DNA of 64,000 bases from Schlegelella_A sp965246805 (lineage in GTDB: Bacteria; Pseudomonadota; Gammaproteobacteria; Burkholderiales; Burkholderiaceae_C). Shown here piece by piece: positions 47,864 to 57,237 of this stretch. Positions within the stretch are counted from its first letter, which is position 1; every line of letters begins with the position of its first letter. A program made the position numbers and the translations under genes. The DNA lies in contig CBDFFO010000009.1 in NCBI GenBank assembly GCA_965246805.1, forward strand, positions 124,001-188,000. Reading direction: 5' to 3'. The notes under the pieces were generated by a model, which worked only from the letters and a program-made list of their open reading frames with translations, was not told the DNA's origin and did no database searches.

Positions 47864-49582
47864 TTACAGCACCTCGCTCGCGAAGTCGGCTAGGCGCGAA
47901 CGCTCGCCGCGGGCCAACGTGACGTGACCAGAATGCGGCCAGCCCTTGAAGCGGTCGACCGCATAGGTGAGGCCCGAGCTGCCTTCGGTGAGGTAGGGCG
48001 TGTCGATCTGCGCGAGGTTGCCGAGGCAGACGATCTTGGTGCCGGGGCCGGCGCGGGTGATCAGCGTCTTCATCTGCTTGGGCGTCAGGTTCTGCGCCTC
48101 GTCGATGATGACGAACTTGTTCAGGAAGGTGCGGCCGCGCATGAAGTTGAGGCTCTTGATCTTGATGCGCGATCGCACCAAGTCGTTGGTGGCCGCGCGG
48201 CCCCATTCGCCGGCGCCGCTGTCGGTTTTCGCGAGCACTTCGAGGTTGTCGTCGAGAGCGCCCATCCACGGGCTCATCTTCTCTTCTTCGGTGCCCGGCA
48301 GGAAGCCGATGTCCTCGCCGACCGGCACCGTGACGCGCGTGACGATGATCTCGGTGTAGCGACGGTCGTCCATCACTTGCGAAAGGCCGGCGGCGAGCGA
48401 CATCAGTGTCTTGCCCGAGCCGGCGGTGCCGGTGAGGGTGATGAAGTCGCAGTCCGGATCCATCAACAGGTTGAGCGCGAAGTTCTGTTCGCGGTTGCGC
48501 GCCATCACGCCCCACACGGCGTTCTTCTGGTGGGTGTAGTCCTTTAGCGTTCGCAGCACCGCGGTCTTGCCGGTGATCTCGATCACCTTCGCGAAGAGCG
48601 ATGCTTCGCCTGGCGTTTCGAGGTAGACGAACTGGTTGATCAGCAGCACCGGCACCATCGGCCCGCTGATGCGGTAGTACGTGAGGCCGCCCTGCTGCCA
48701 GCTCTCGACCGTCTTGCCGTGGCGCTCCCAGAAATCGGCCGGCAACGGCAGCACGCCGGTGTAGAGCAGGTCGCCGTCTTCGAGCGTCTTGTCGTTGAAA
48801 TAGTCTTCGGCCGGCAGGCCGAGCGCGCGCGCCTTGATGCGCATGTTGATGTCTTTCGAGACCAGCACCACGTCGCGGCCGGGCTGCTGCTGGCGCAAGG
48901 CCTGCACCACGCCGAGGATCTGGTTGTCGGCCTTGCCCTGGGGCAGGCCGGCCGGCAGCGTCACGTTGATCAGGTCGGTCTGGAAGAAGAGCTTGCCCCC
49001 GGCGCTGCGATGGCCGGTCTTGTCGAGCGCCAGGCCTTCGCTCTTGCCCGTGACGTCGCGCGTCGGCATGTTGGCGGCCAGCGCATCGAGGTCGCGGCTC
49101 ACCTGGCGGGCGTTGCGCGCCACTTCGGTCATGCCGCGCTTGTGGCCGTCGAGCTCCTCGAGCGTGATCATCGGCAGGTAGATGTCGTGCTCTTCGAAGC
49201 GGAACAGCGAGGTCGGGTCGTGCATCAGCACGTTGGTGTCGAGCACGAAGAGCGTCGACGGACCGTTGCCGCGGGGCTTCCTCGGCCGCTCGGGTTGCGC
49301 CATCACGTGCTGGCGCAGCGGTGCGCTCGGGGAGGGCGCGACCCCGGCGGACGCGGCCGGTGCCGAGCGCACAGTCGCCGTCGTGCTGTTGTGCGATCGC
49401 GCGCGCTCCGGTGCGTCGACGGCCGCAGCCGTCTCGGCCATCGGGCGTTGCTTCGCGGTTCGCTTGTTCGGTGGCCCCATGGCCGCAGCCTGAGCTTCAA
49501 CAGGAACCCTGCGTTCAGCCGCGACGAAATCGGTGGCGCTCAGAAAGTCGGCGCGTTTGGCAGGGGGCTTGGGCAACGGCAT
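47864..49582 (-). CDS. PIN-PhoH family ATPase
   Basis: A 572-residue fusion of a PIN RNase-like domain (LDTNVLMHDP at 114-123) and a PhoH P-loop ATPase domain (Walker A GTAGSGKT at 385-392; Walker B KFVIIDEAQN). The first 110 residues are Ala/Pro-rich and probably disordered. Proteins of this type (PhoH2/YlaK-like) can unwind and cleave RNA. No vapBC-type antitoxin is seen beside it. The gene lies 40 bases upstream of queE on the same strand. Confidence 0.92.
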   Translation of the reverse strand: MPLPKPPAKRADFLSATDFVAAERRVPVEAQAAAMGPPNKRTAKQRPMAETAAAVDAPERARSHNSTTATVRSAPAASAGVAPSPSAPLRQHVMAQPERPRKPRGNGPSTLFVLDTNVLMHDPTSLFRFEEHDIYLPMITLEELDGHKRGMTEVARNARQVSRDLDALAANMPTRDVTGKSEGLALDKTGHRSAGGKLFFQTDLINVTLPAGLPQGKADNQILGVVQALRQQQPGRDVVLVSKDINMRIKARALGLPAEDYFNDKTLEDGDLLYTGVLPLPADFWERHGKTVESWQQGGLTYYRISGPMVPVLLINQFVYLETPGEASLFAKVIEITGKTAVLRTLKDYTHQKNAVWGVMARNREQNFALNLLMDPDCDFITLTGTAGSGKTLMSLAAGLSQVMDDRRYTEIIVTRVTVPVGEDIGFLPGTEEEKMSPWMGALDDNLEVLAKTDSGAGEWGRAATNDLVRSRIKIKSLNFMRGRTFLNKFVIIDEAQNLTPKQMKTLITRAGPGTKIVCLGNLAQIDTPYLTEGSSGLTYAVDRFKGWPHSGHVTLARGERSRLADFASEVL

Positions 49583-49689
49583 GGAATCGGTCCGGCAATG
49601 ACGGAGGAAAAGTCGCCTGTCGTCAGGCCGACGGTCCGCGATCTGGCGTCGCGGCCCGCCGGGCGGCAGGCCGGGATTGGCGGTCGGCC

Positions 49690-50166
49690 TCAGCCGGCCT
49701 TCTTGACGGCCTTCACGGCCTTCAGCACTTCCTCGACGTGGCCGGCGACCGTCAGGCCGCGCCATTCGCCGCGCAACACGCCGGCGCTGTCGATCAGGAA
49801 AGTGCTGCGCTCGATGCCCTTCACTTTCTTGCCGTACATGATCTTGTTCTTCACCACACCGAACATGTGGCAGAGCTTCTCTTCGGTGTCGGCGATCAGT
49901 TCGAAAGGCAGTTCAAGCGCCGTCTTGAAGCGGTCGTGCGAGGCCATGTTGTCGCGCGACACGCCGAACAGCACGGCGCCGGCCTTGACGAAATCCTTGT
50001 AGTGATCGCGGAACTGCATCGCTTCAGTCGTGCACCCCGGCGTACCGTCCTTCGGATAGAAATAGAGAACGACAATTTTGCCGAGGTAGGCCTGCGGTGT
50101 GAACTTCACACTTCCCGTTGCGAGCGCTTCAAATTCAGGAATCGCTTTGTTGAGTGCAGGCGTCAT
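49690..50166 (-). CDS. bcp: Bcp-type thioredoxin-dependent peroxiredoxin
   Basis: Reduces hydrogen peroxide and organic hydroperoxides. The peroxidatic Cys is C45 in DGTPGCTTEA, and the fold follows the AhpC/TSA family. The E. coli resolving Cys at +5 is Met here (M50), so it may act as a 1-Cys enzyme or use the Cys in KLCHMFG. 158 residues. The 107 bases to the PhoH gene and 86 bases to the Mth938 gene hold no visible genes. Confidence 0.95.
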   Translation of the reverse strand: MTPALNKAIPEFEALATGSVKFTPQAYLGKIVVLYFYPKDGTPGCTTEAMQFRDHYKDFVKAGAVLFGVSRDNMASHDRFKTALELPFELIADTEEKLCHMFGVVKNKIMYGKKVKGIERSTFLIDSAGVLRGEWRGLTVAGHVEEVLKAVKAVKKAG

Positions 50167-50252
50167 GAAGGGTGCTGATCGGATTGGCCCACCGCTGGGC
50201 GTAACCGCAGATTATAGAGGCTGGCGCCGCCCCGTTCGGAGCCAGCTCCGGC

Positions 50253-50666
50253 TCAACGGGACAAGACCGACGGCGAGGCCGGACCAGCAGGCGGCGCGTC
50301 GAAAATCAACGCCGCCACCACCGACCGGTCTTCCGCGAGCAGCACGTTGTAGGTGCGGCACGCGGCGGCGGTGTCCATCGTCTCGATGCCGATGCGGCGC
50401 TCGATCAACGGCCGCAACAACGCTGGCGCCGGAAAGCGGATCCTCGGGCCGCTGCCGAACAGCACCAGCTCGGGTCCGAGCTCGGCGATGCGCGCGAAAT
50501 GTTCGGCCGTGAGGTCTTCGAACCTCGCTGCCTGCCACGGCGACACCGATCCGCGCCACGCGACCAACACGCTCTCGGTGTGTTCGACACCGTTGACGAT
50601 GATCCCGTCGGCGCCGTGGCGCGCGATCGCGTTCCGGCCTTCGATCTTGTCGGCGCGCATCTTCAT
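50253..50666 (-). CDS. Mth938-domain (DUF498) protein
   Basis: A 137-residue Mth938/DUF498 protein with the family segment VLFGSGPRIRFP and the late part IGIETMDTAAACRTYNVLLAEDR shared with AAMDC-like proteins. Function is not firmly known. It is divergent from the alaA-like aminotransferase, with a 122-base gap. Confidence 0.85.
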   Translation of the reverse strand: MKMRADKIEGRNAIARHGADGIIVNGVEHTESVLVAWRGSVSPWQAARFEDLTAEHFARIAELGPELVLFGSGPRIRFPAPALLRPLIERRIGIETMDTAAACRTYNVLLAEDRSVVAALIFDAPPAGPASPSVLSR

Positions 50667-50732
50667 GTACGGGAATGCTTTGGAGGCGTGATAAGGCTCG
50701 GTGTCCGCGGCGAGTGCGTGAACCCCTGTGGG

Positions 50733-50738
50733 TTAAAT
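50733..50738 (+). promoter_or_regulatory. Possible -10 box for alaA-hom-thrC
   Basis: TTAAAT in the AT-rich patch GGTTAAATTCTAGTTTTG is the only AT-rich block in the divergent gap upstream of the aminotransferase. Support is only the base composition and position. Confidence 0.25.
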
Positions 50739-50788
50739 TCTAGTTTTGTTGGTGGCGCGAGCTGCCTCTGGAGCCTCTTTTGCATCCC

Positions 50789-52006
50789 GTGCCCAAGTCG
50801 AGCAAGCTCGCGAACGTGTGCTACGACATCCGCGGTCCGGTGCTCGAGAAGGCGCGCCAGATGGAGGAAGAGGGTCAGCAGATCATCAAGCTCAACATCG
50901 GCAACCTGGCCGTGTTCGGGCTCGCGCCGCCCGACGAGATCGTGCAGGACATGATCCGCAACCTGCCGAACGCGGCGGGCTACACCGACAGCAAGGGCCT
51001 GTTCGCGCCGCGCAAGGCCGTCGTTCAGTACGCGCAGCAGAAGCGCATCGGCGGCGTGACGATCGACGACGTGTTCCTTGGCAACGGCGCGTCCGAGCTC
51101 ATCACGATGAGCATCAACGCGCTTCTGGAAGACGGCGACGAGGTGCTGATTCCCGCGCCCGACTACCCCCTCTGGACCGCCTCGGTGGCGCTCTCGGGTG
51201 GTCGCCCTGTTCACTATTTCTGCGACGAGTCGAACGAGTGGTACCCGGACCTCGACGACATGGCGGCCAAGATCACGCCGCGCACGCGTGCGATTGTCGT
51301 CATCAACCCGAACAACCCGACGGGGGCCCTGTACCCCGACGACGTGCTCGTGCAGATCGTCGCGCTCGCGCGCAGGCACCGGCTCATCATCTTCGCCGAC
51401 GAAATTTACGACAAGACGCTCTACGACGGCCACGGCCACACCAGCATCGCCTCGCTCGCCGACGACGTGCTCTTCCTCACGTTCAACGGCCTCTCCAAGA
51501 ACTACCGCAGTTGCGGTTACCGCGCCGGCTGGATGATCGTGTCGGGCGAAAAGGCGCCTGCGCGCGACTACATCGAAGGCCTCGGAATGCTGGCCTCGAT
51601 GCGCCTCTGCGCAAACACGCCCGGCCAGCTCGCGATCCAGACGGCGCTCGGCGGCTATCAAAGCATCGACGACCTCGTGATGCCGGGCGGCCGGCTCTGC
51701 AGGCAACGCGACCTCGCGCACCAGCTGCTTGCCGAGATTCCGGGCGTGTCGGTCGTGAAGCCCAAGGCGGCGCTCTACCTGTTTCCGAAGCTCGATCCGA
51801 AGATGTATCCGATCGAGAACGACCAGACGTTCGCGTACGAGTTGCTGGCCGAGCAGAAGGTGCTGATCGTGCAGGGCACCGGCTTCAACTGGCCGAGGAC
51901 CGACCACTTGCGCATCGTGTTCCTGCCGAATTCGGACGACCTCGCCGAGGCGATCGGCCGGATCGCGACCTTCCTCGGTCACTACCGCGCGCGGCACAGC
52001 CAATGA
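50789..52006 (+). CDS. alaA: Alanine-type PLP aminotransferase (AlaA-like)
   Basis: Class I/II aminotransferase making alanine from pyruvate and glutamate. The start KSSKLANVCYDIRGPVL closely follows E. coli AlaA, and the PLP Lys is in NGLSKNYRSCGYRAGW. 405 residues from GTG 50789; a TTG at 50780 is also in frame. It forms a tight cluster with hom and thrC. The name alaA is assigned from the AlaA-like N-terminus; the substrate could be wider. Confidence 0.9.
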   Translation: MPKSSKLANVCYDIRGPVLEKARQMEEEGQQIIKLNIGNLAVFGLAPPDEIVQDMIRNLPNAAGYTDSKGLFAPRKAVVQYAQQKRIGGVTIDDVFLGNGASELITMSINALLEDGDEVLIPAPDYPLWTASVALSGGRPVHYFCDESNEWYPDLDDMAAKITPRTRAIVVINPNNPTGALYPDDVLVQIVALARRHRLIIFADEIYDKTLYDGHGHTSIASLADDVLFLTFNGLSKNYRSCGYRAGWMIVSGEKAPARDYIEGLGMLASMRLCANTPGQLAIQTALGGYQSIDDLVMPGGRLCRQRDLAHQLLAEIPGVSVVKPKAALYLFPKLDPKMYPIENDQTFAYELLAEQKVLIVQGTGFNWPRTDHLRIVFLPNSDDLAEAIGRIATFLGHYRARHSQ

Positions 52007-53349
52007 AGGCGATCGAGGTCGGCCTGCTCGGCGCCGGCACGGTCGGCAGCGGTACCTTCCGGGTGCTGCAGCGGAACCAGGAAGAGATTCGCAGACGCGC
52101 CGGGCGCGCGATCCGCATCGCGATGGTGGCCGATCTCGACGTCGCCCGAGCGCAAGCGATCGTTTCCGGCGACGTGCGAGTGGTGGCCGATGCGCGAACG
52201 GTGATCGCGAACCCGGCCATCGACATCGTCCTCGAGCTGATCGGCGGCACGACGGTCGCGCGCGAGATGGTGCTGGCGGCGATCGCGGCCGGCAAGCACG
52301 TCGTCACCGCCAACAAGGCCCTGCTCGCGATCCACGGCACCGAGATCTTCGCCGCGGCCGGCGCGAAGGGCGTGATCGTCGCGTTCGAAGCCGCGGTCGC
52401 AGGTGGCATACCGATCGTGAAGGCATTGCGTGAAGGTCTCACCGCGAACCGCATCGAATGGGTCGCGGGCATCGTCAACGGCACGACCAATTACATCCTG
52501 TCGCAGATGCGCGACTCGGGCCTCGACTTCGCGACCGCGCTCGGCCAGGCGCAAGCGCTCGGCTACGCCGAAGCCGATCCGGCGTTCGACATCAACGGCA
52601 CCGACGCGGCCCACAAGGCCACGCTCATCAGCGCGATCGCGTTCGGCGTCCCGGTGCAGTTCGACCAGGCCTACATCGAGGGCATCGAGTCGCTGCAGGC
52701 GGCCGACATCGCCTACGCCGAACAGCTCGGCTACCGCATCAAGCTGCTGGCGATCACGAAGCGACGCGATGCTGCGACGCCCGACGGCGGCAGCGCCGGC
52801 ATCGAGCTGCGCGTGCACCCGACGCTGGTGCCGTCGCGGCGCCTGATCGCCAACGTCGAAGGCGCGATGAACGCGGTGCTGGTGCAGGGCGATGCGGTCG
52901 GCACCACGCTCTACTACGGCAAGGGCGCCGGCGCCGAGCCGACGGCGTCGGCGGTGATCGCCGACCTCGTCGACATCACGCGCCTGCACACCGCCGACCC
53001 CGACCATCGCGTGCCGCACCTCGCGTTTCAGCCCGGCGACATGCACGACACGCCGATCCTGCCGATCGACGCGGTCGTCACAGCGTTCTATCTGCGCCTG
53101 CAGGTGGCCGATCAGGCCGGCGTGCTTGCGCGCATCACCGGCATCCTGGCTGAAGGCGGCATCTCGATCGATGCGCTGCTGCAGCGTCCGGGCGCCGGTT
53201 CGGTCGGCGGCGCCGCGCCGCATACCGACGTCATCATCCTCACGCACGACACCGTGGAAGGCCGCATGCGCGCGGCCATGGTGCAGATGCAGGCGCTGCC
53301 CACCGTGCTCGCACCCATCGTGCGGATCCGCAAGGAAGCGCTCGGTTGA
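52003..53349 (+). CDS. hom: Homoserine dehydrogenase
   Basis: Reduces aspartate semialdehyde to homoserine for threonine and methionine. NAD(P)-binding LLGAGTVGSGT at the N-terminus, catalytic domain with the family motif YAEADPAFDINGTDAAHK, and a C-terminal ACT domain (from about residue 365; segment ADQAGVLARITGILAEGGIS) for feedback by threonine. 448 residues. It overlaps both neighbours by 4 bases. Confidence 0.97.
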   Translation: MKAIEVGLLGAGTVGSGTFRVLQRNQEEIRRRAGRAIRIAMVADLDVARAQAIVSGDVRVVADARTVIANPAIDIVLELIGGTTVAREMVLAAIAAGKHVVTANKALLAIHGTEIFAAAGAKGVIVAFEAAVAGGIPIVKALREGLTANRIEWVAGIVNGTTNYILSQMRDSGLDFATALGQAQALGYAEADPAFDINGTDAAHKATLISAIAFGVPVQFDQAYIEGIESLQAADIAYAEQLGYRIKLLAITKRRDAATPDGGSAGIELRVHPTLVPSRRLIANVEGAMNAVLVQGDAVGTTLYYGKGAGAEPTASAVIADLVDITRLHTADPDHRVPHLAFQPGDMHDTPILPIDAVVTAFYLRLQVADQAGVLARITGILAEGGISIDALLQRPGAGSVGGAAPHTDVIILTHDTVEGRMRAAMVQMQALPTVLAPIVRIRKEALG

Positions 53350-54764
53350 GGTACCTCAGCACGCGTGGCGACGCGACTCCGCGGCGCTTCTCCGAGATCC
53401 TGCTGGAAGGTCTCGCGCCGGACGGCGGCTTGTATCTGCCGGCGTTCTATCCGCAGGTCGATCCGGCGACGCTCTCGAAATGGCGATCGTTGTCGTACCC
53501 GGCGCTCGCCTTCGAAGTGCTCTCGCTCTACGTCGACGACATCCCGGCCGACGATTTGCGCGCGCTCGTCGACAAGACCTACACCGCCGAGGTGTTCGGC
53601 GACGCGCGCATCGCGCCGTTGAAACGAATCGGCGACGGCCTCTATCTGCAGGCGCTCTCGAACGGCCCGACGCTGGCGTTCAAGGACGTGGCGATGCAGC
53701 TGCTCGGCAACCTGTTCGAGTACGAGCTCGGCCGCCGCCACGAGGTGTTGAACGTGCTCGGCGCCACTTCGGGCGACACCGGCAGCGCCGCGGAATACGC
53801 CTTGCGAGGCAAGGCGGGCATAGCCGTCTTCATGCTCTCGCCGCAGGGCCGCATGAGTGCGTTCCAGCAAGCCCAGATGTTCAGCCTGCTCGACGCGAAC
53901 ATCCACAACCTCACGGTGGATGGCGTGTTCGACGACTGCCAGGACCTGGTCAAGTCGGTGTCGAACGACCTCGCGTTCAAGCGCGCACACCGGATCGGCA
54001 CGGTCAACTCGATCAACTGGGCGCGCCTGCTCGCGCAGGTCGTCTATTACTTCGCCGGGTACTTCGCGGCCACCCGCAGCGACGACGAACGCGTGAGCTT
54101 CGCCGTGCCTTCGGGCAACTTCGGCAACATCTGCGCCGGCCACGTCGCGCGCTCGATGGGCTTGCCGATCGCGCAGCTCGTGCTCGCGACCAACGAGAAC
54201 AACGTGCTCGAGGAGTTTTTCCGCACCGGCACCTATCGCGTTCGGTCGGCCGCCGAGACCCTGGCGACGTCGAGCCCGTCGATGGACATTTCGAAGGCCT
54301 CGAACTTCGAGCGCTTCGTGTTCGACCTGGTCGATCGCGATGGGGCGCGTGCCGCACAGCTGTTCGCGCAAGGCGTCGACAAGGGCGGCAGCTTCGCGCT
54401 GACCGGCGTCGAACGCGCGCGGCTGGCGGGCTTCGGTTTCGTCGCCGGCGCGAGCACGCATGCCGATCGGCTGGCGACGATTCGCCGCACCCACGAAGAC
54501 TCCGGCATCCTGATCGACACGCACACCGCCGATGGCCTGCACGTCGCGCGCGACCACCTTCAGCCCGGCATCCCGATGATCGTGCTCGAGACCGCGCAGC
54601 CGGCCAAGTTCGCCGATGCGGTGTTCGAGGCCGTCGGCATCCGGCCACCGGTTCCGGCTCGCCTGCGCGGGCTCGAGGCGATGCCGCGTCGCTTCGAGAC
54701 GATCGGGCGTGATGTCGATGCCCTGAAGCGCCTGATCAGCCTCAAGGGTCTGCACGCGCCATGA
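53346..54764 (+). CDS. thrC: Threonine synthase
   Basis: PLP enzyme converting O-phosphohomoserine to threonine. The PLP Lys lies in SNGPTLAFKDVAMQLLGN, and the N-terminal RYLSTRGDATPRRFSE is typical of the long proteobacterial form. 472 residues. The start is TTG 53346, inside the hom stop (TTGA). Confidence 0.97.
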   Translation: MRYLSTRGDATPRRFSEILLEGLAPDGGLYLPAFYPQVDPATLSKWRSLSYPALAFEVLSLYVDDIPADDLRALVDKTYTAEVFGDARIAPLKRIGDGLYLQALSNGPTLAFKDVAMQLLGNLFEYELGRRHEVLNVLGATSGDTGSAAEYALRGKAGIAVFMLSPQGRMSAFQQAQMFSLLDANIHNLTVDGVFDDCQDLVKSVSNDLAFKRAHRIGTVNSINWARLLAQVVYYFAGYFAATRSDDERVSFAVPSGNFGNICAGHVARSMGLPIAQLVLATNENNVLEEFFRTGTYRVRSAAETLATSSPSMDISKASNFERFVFDLVDRDGARAAQLFAQGVDKGGSFALTGVERARLAGFGFVAGASTHADRLATIRRTHEDSGILIDTHTADGLHVARDHLQPGIPMIVLETAQPAKFADAVFEAVGIRPPVPARLRGLEAMPRRFETIGRDVDALKRLISLKGLHAP

Positions 54765-56005
54765 GCGACGCCCGGCGGGCCGCACCGGACCAGGTGAGCC
54801 TCGACGCTGCGCTCGAGCGCGTGCTTGCGGCAGTGGCGTCGCTGCCGAGCGATCGGTTCGAATCGATCCCGACCGTCGACGCACGCGATCGCGTGCTCGC
54901 GATCGATGTGCATTCGACGCTCGATGTGCCTCCGCTCGACAACAGCGAGATGGATGGCTATGCGATGCGTGCCGTCGACGTGCCGGTCGCAGGCAACACG
55001 CTCGTCGTGGCCCAGCGCATTGCGGCGGGCGGCATGGGCCGCGCACTGCAAGCCGGCGAGGCGGCACGCATCTTCACCGGCGCGCCGCTGCCGGCGGGTG
55101 CCGATGCCGTCGTGATGCAGGAGCTTTGCACGGCCGAGGGCGACAGCGTGCGCGTCGACATCGTTCCGCGCGTGGGCCAGTCGATCCGGCGCCGGGGCGC
55201 GGATGTGCGCAGCGGCTCGCGCGTGCTCGCCGCCGGCACGCGCCTCTCGCCGCAGGCGCTTGGCCTGGCCGCATCGGTCGGTGCGGCCACGCTCACGGTG
55301 GCAGGCAAGCCAAGGGTCGCGCTTTTTTCCACCGGCGACGAGCTCGCGATGCCGGGCGAGCCGCTGAAGCCCGGCGGCATCTACAACTCGAACCGCTACA
55401 CGTTGCGAGCGCTCATCGAGGCGCTCGGTTGCGAATGCGACGACCTCGGCATCGTGCCCGACGACCTCGCCGCCACGCGTGCCGCGCTGAAGCGAGCCGC
55501 CGAATACAACGACTTCATCGTCACCTGCGGCGGCGTTTCGGTCGGGGAGGAAGATCACCTGAAGCCGGCCGTGCGCGCCGAGGGCCGGCTCGACCTCTGG
55601 CAGATTGCGATCAAGCCCGGCAAGCCGCTCGCGTTCGGCGAAGTTTTTCGCAGCGATCGGTCGAGCGCGTGGTTCGTCGGCCTGCCCGGCAACCCGGTGT
55701 CGAGCTTCGTGACGTTCCAGTTGATGGTTCGGCCGCTGCTGCTGCGCCTGCAGGGCGCAACCGACCTCACGCCGCGCCCGATCTCGATGCGCGCCGATTT
55801 CGACTGGCCGAAAGCCGACCGGCGGCGCGAGTTCCTGCGCGTGCGGCGGAACGACCGCGGCGGACTCGAGCTCTTTGCCAACCAGAGCTCCGGCGTGCTG
55901 ACATCGACGGTGTGGGCCGACGGCGTCGTCGACAACCCGGCCGCTCGCACCATCGCTGCCGGCGACAGCGTCGACTACATCCCGTTCGCGGAGTGGCAGC
56001 GATGA
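54761..56005 (+). CDS. moeA: Molybdopterin molybdenumtransferase MoeA
   Basis: Inserts molybdate into adenylated molybdopterin. Segments PPLDNSEMDGYAMRA, GAPLPAGADAVVMQE, FSTGDELAMPGEPL and KPGKPLAFG are all family hallmarks. 414 residues. ATG 54761 overlaps the thrC stop by 4 bases, and the stop overlaps moaD. Confidence 0.97.
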   Translation: MSDARRAAPDQVSLDAALERVLAAVASLPSDRFESIPTVDARDRVLAIDVHSTLDVPPLDNSEMDGYAMRAVDVPVAGNTLVVAQRIAAGGMGRALQAGEAARIFTGAPLPAGADAVVMQELCTAEGDSVRVDIVPRVGQSIRRRGADVRSGSRVLAAGTRLSPQALGLAASVGAATLTVAGKPRVALFSTGDELAMPGEPLKPGGIYNSNRYTLRALIEALGCECDDLGIVPDDLAATRAALKRAAEYNDFIVTCGGVSVGEEDHLKPAVRAEGRLDLWQIAIKPGKPLAFGEVFRSDRSSAWFVGLPGNPVSSFVTFQLMVRPLLLRLQGATDLTPRPISMRADFDWPKADRRREFLRVRRNDRGGLELFANQSSGVLTSTVWADGVVDNPAARTIAAGDSVDYIPFAEWQR

Positions 56006-56265
56006 CCGACCCCCTGCACATCCAGGTGCGCTATTTCGCGTCGATACGCGAGGCGCTCGGCGAGGGCGAACACGTCGGCGTCGACCGCGCCGCAACGGTC
56101 GGTGCGCTGCGCGACCTGCTCGTCGCGCGTGGTGGTGTGCACGCCGAGGTGCTCGGCCGCCACCGCGCGGTGCGCGCGGCACTCGACCGCACGCTCTGCC
56201 ACGACGCCGCTGCGTTGCACGACGGCGCCGAGATCGGCTTCTTCCCGCCGGTGACGGGCGGGTGA
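56002..56265 (+). CDS. moaD: Molybdopterin synthase sulfur carrier MoaD
   Basis: Ubiquitin-like carrier that delivers thiocarboxylate sulfur to MoaE. 87 residues, beta-grasp fold, ending in the essential Gly-Gly (VTGG). Start ATG 56002 is inside the moeA end (4-base overlap), and it overlaps moaE by 4 bases. Confidence 0.95.
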   Translation: MTDPLHIQVRYFASIREALGEGEHVGVDRAATVGALRDLLVARGGVHAEVLGRHRAVRAALDRTLCHDAAALHDGAEIGFFPPVTGG

Positions 56266-56774
56266 CCACGATGGACGTCGGTCCGCGCGTGGTGGTTCAG
56301 GAGTCCGACTTCGATGTCGCTGCCGAAGTGGCGACGCTGCGCGCGGCTGATGCGGCCGTGGGCGCCGTCGCGATCTTCATCGGCACGGTGCGCGACCGCA
56401 ACGACGGCGCTGACGTCACGTCGATGACGCTCGAGCACTACCCGGGCATGACCGAGGCCGCGATCGAGGCGATGGTCGACGCCGCGGTGCAACGTTTTGC
56501 GATCCGCGCGGCGCGCGTGATCCATCGCGTCGGCCTCTTGCACGTGAACGATCAGATCATGATGGTCGCAGTCACGGCGGCGCACCGCGCCGCCGCGTTC
56601 GACGCGTGCGCGTTCCTAATGGATTACCTGAAGACGCAGGCCCCGTTCTGGAAGAAGGAAGCGACACCCGACGGTGCCCGCTGGGTCGACGCGCGCGTCG
56701 ACGACGACGCCGCGATGCGGCGCTGGGGCATCGCCTCGTCAAACGCGACGATGGCCCCGCCGCAGGCCGAGTGA
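56262..56774 (+). CDS. moaE: Molybdopterin synthase catalytic subunit MoaE
   Basis: Large subunit that converts precursor Z (cPMP) to molybdopterin with MoaD. Signatures are AIFIGTVRDRNDG, LEHYPGMTEAAIEA, HRVGLLHVNDQIMMVAV and the lysine-rich active site LKTQAPFWKKE. 170 residues. The start is GTG 56262. Confidence 0.96.
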   Translation: MTTMDVGPRVVVQESDFDVAAEVATLRAADAAVGAVAIFIGTVRDRNDGADVTSMTLEHYPGMTEAAIEAMVDAAVQRFAIRAARVIHRVGLLHVNDQIMMVAVTAAHRAAAFDACAFLMDYLKTQAPFWKKEATPDGARWVDARVDDDAAMRRWGIASSNATMAPPQAE

Positions 56775-57160
56775 TGGGCGTCGTCGCGTGGCCCCAGGTG
56801 CTGGCGGTATCGACCGGTGCGCTTGTCGGCTCGCTGCTGCGCTGGCAAGCCGGCCTCTGGCTCAACCAGCGCTGGAGCGGCTTTCCGCTCGGCACCTTGC
56901 TCGTCAACGGCGTCGGCGGTCTCGTGATCGGCATCGCCTTGGTGTGGTTCGAGCGCCGTCCGAACGAGGTTTGGCGCCTGCTTGTCGTGACCGGCTTCTG
57001 CGGCGGTTTCACCACCTTCTCGGCCTTCACCGGCGAGTCGCTGCTGCTGTTGCAGCGCGGCGAAGGAATGATGGCTCTCGCTCACACGATCGCTCATGTG
57101 ATTGGAACGCTGGCGTGTGCGGCCCTCGGCTATCGGGTCGCGCAAGCGCTGCTGGTCTGA
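56774..57160 (+). CDS. fluC: Fluoride ion channel FluC/CrcB
   Basis: Small dual-topology fluoride exporter with four TM segments. The family motifs are GALVGSLLRW, GTLLVNGVGGLVIG and GFCGGFTTFSAFT (the Phe box and Na+/TM3 break). 128 residues. ATG 56774 shares one base with the moaE stop, so it is tied to the Moco genes. No fluoride riboswitch can precede it, because the coding sequence of moaE is directly upstream. Confidence 0.95.
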   Translation: MGVVAWPQVLAVSTGALVGSLLRWQAGLWLNQRWSGFPLGTLLVNGVGGLVIGIALVWFERRPNEVWRLLVVTGFCGGFTTFSAFTGESLLLLQRGEGMMALAHTIAHVIGTLACAALGYRVAQALLV

Positions 57161-57173
57161 GCCCGGCGGGTGC

Positions 57174-57201
57174 CTTGAATTAAGGCACATCCGCCTCATG
57201 T
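57174..57201 (+). promoter_or_regulatory. Heat-shock (sigma-32) type promoter of clpB
   Basis: CTTGAA (57174-57179), a 14-base spacer, and CCTCATGT (57194-57201) fit the sigma-32 pattern CTTGAAA-N(11-16)-CCCCATnT. It lies 37-64 bases before the clpB ATG and right after the fluC stop. Confidence 0.75.
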
Positions 57202-57237
57202 CGTTGGCAATCGCCAGCCACGAATGCGGAACTCGAC

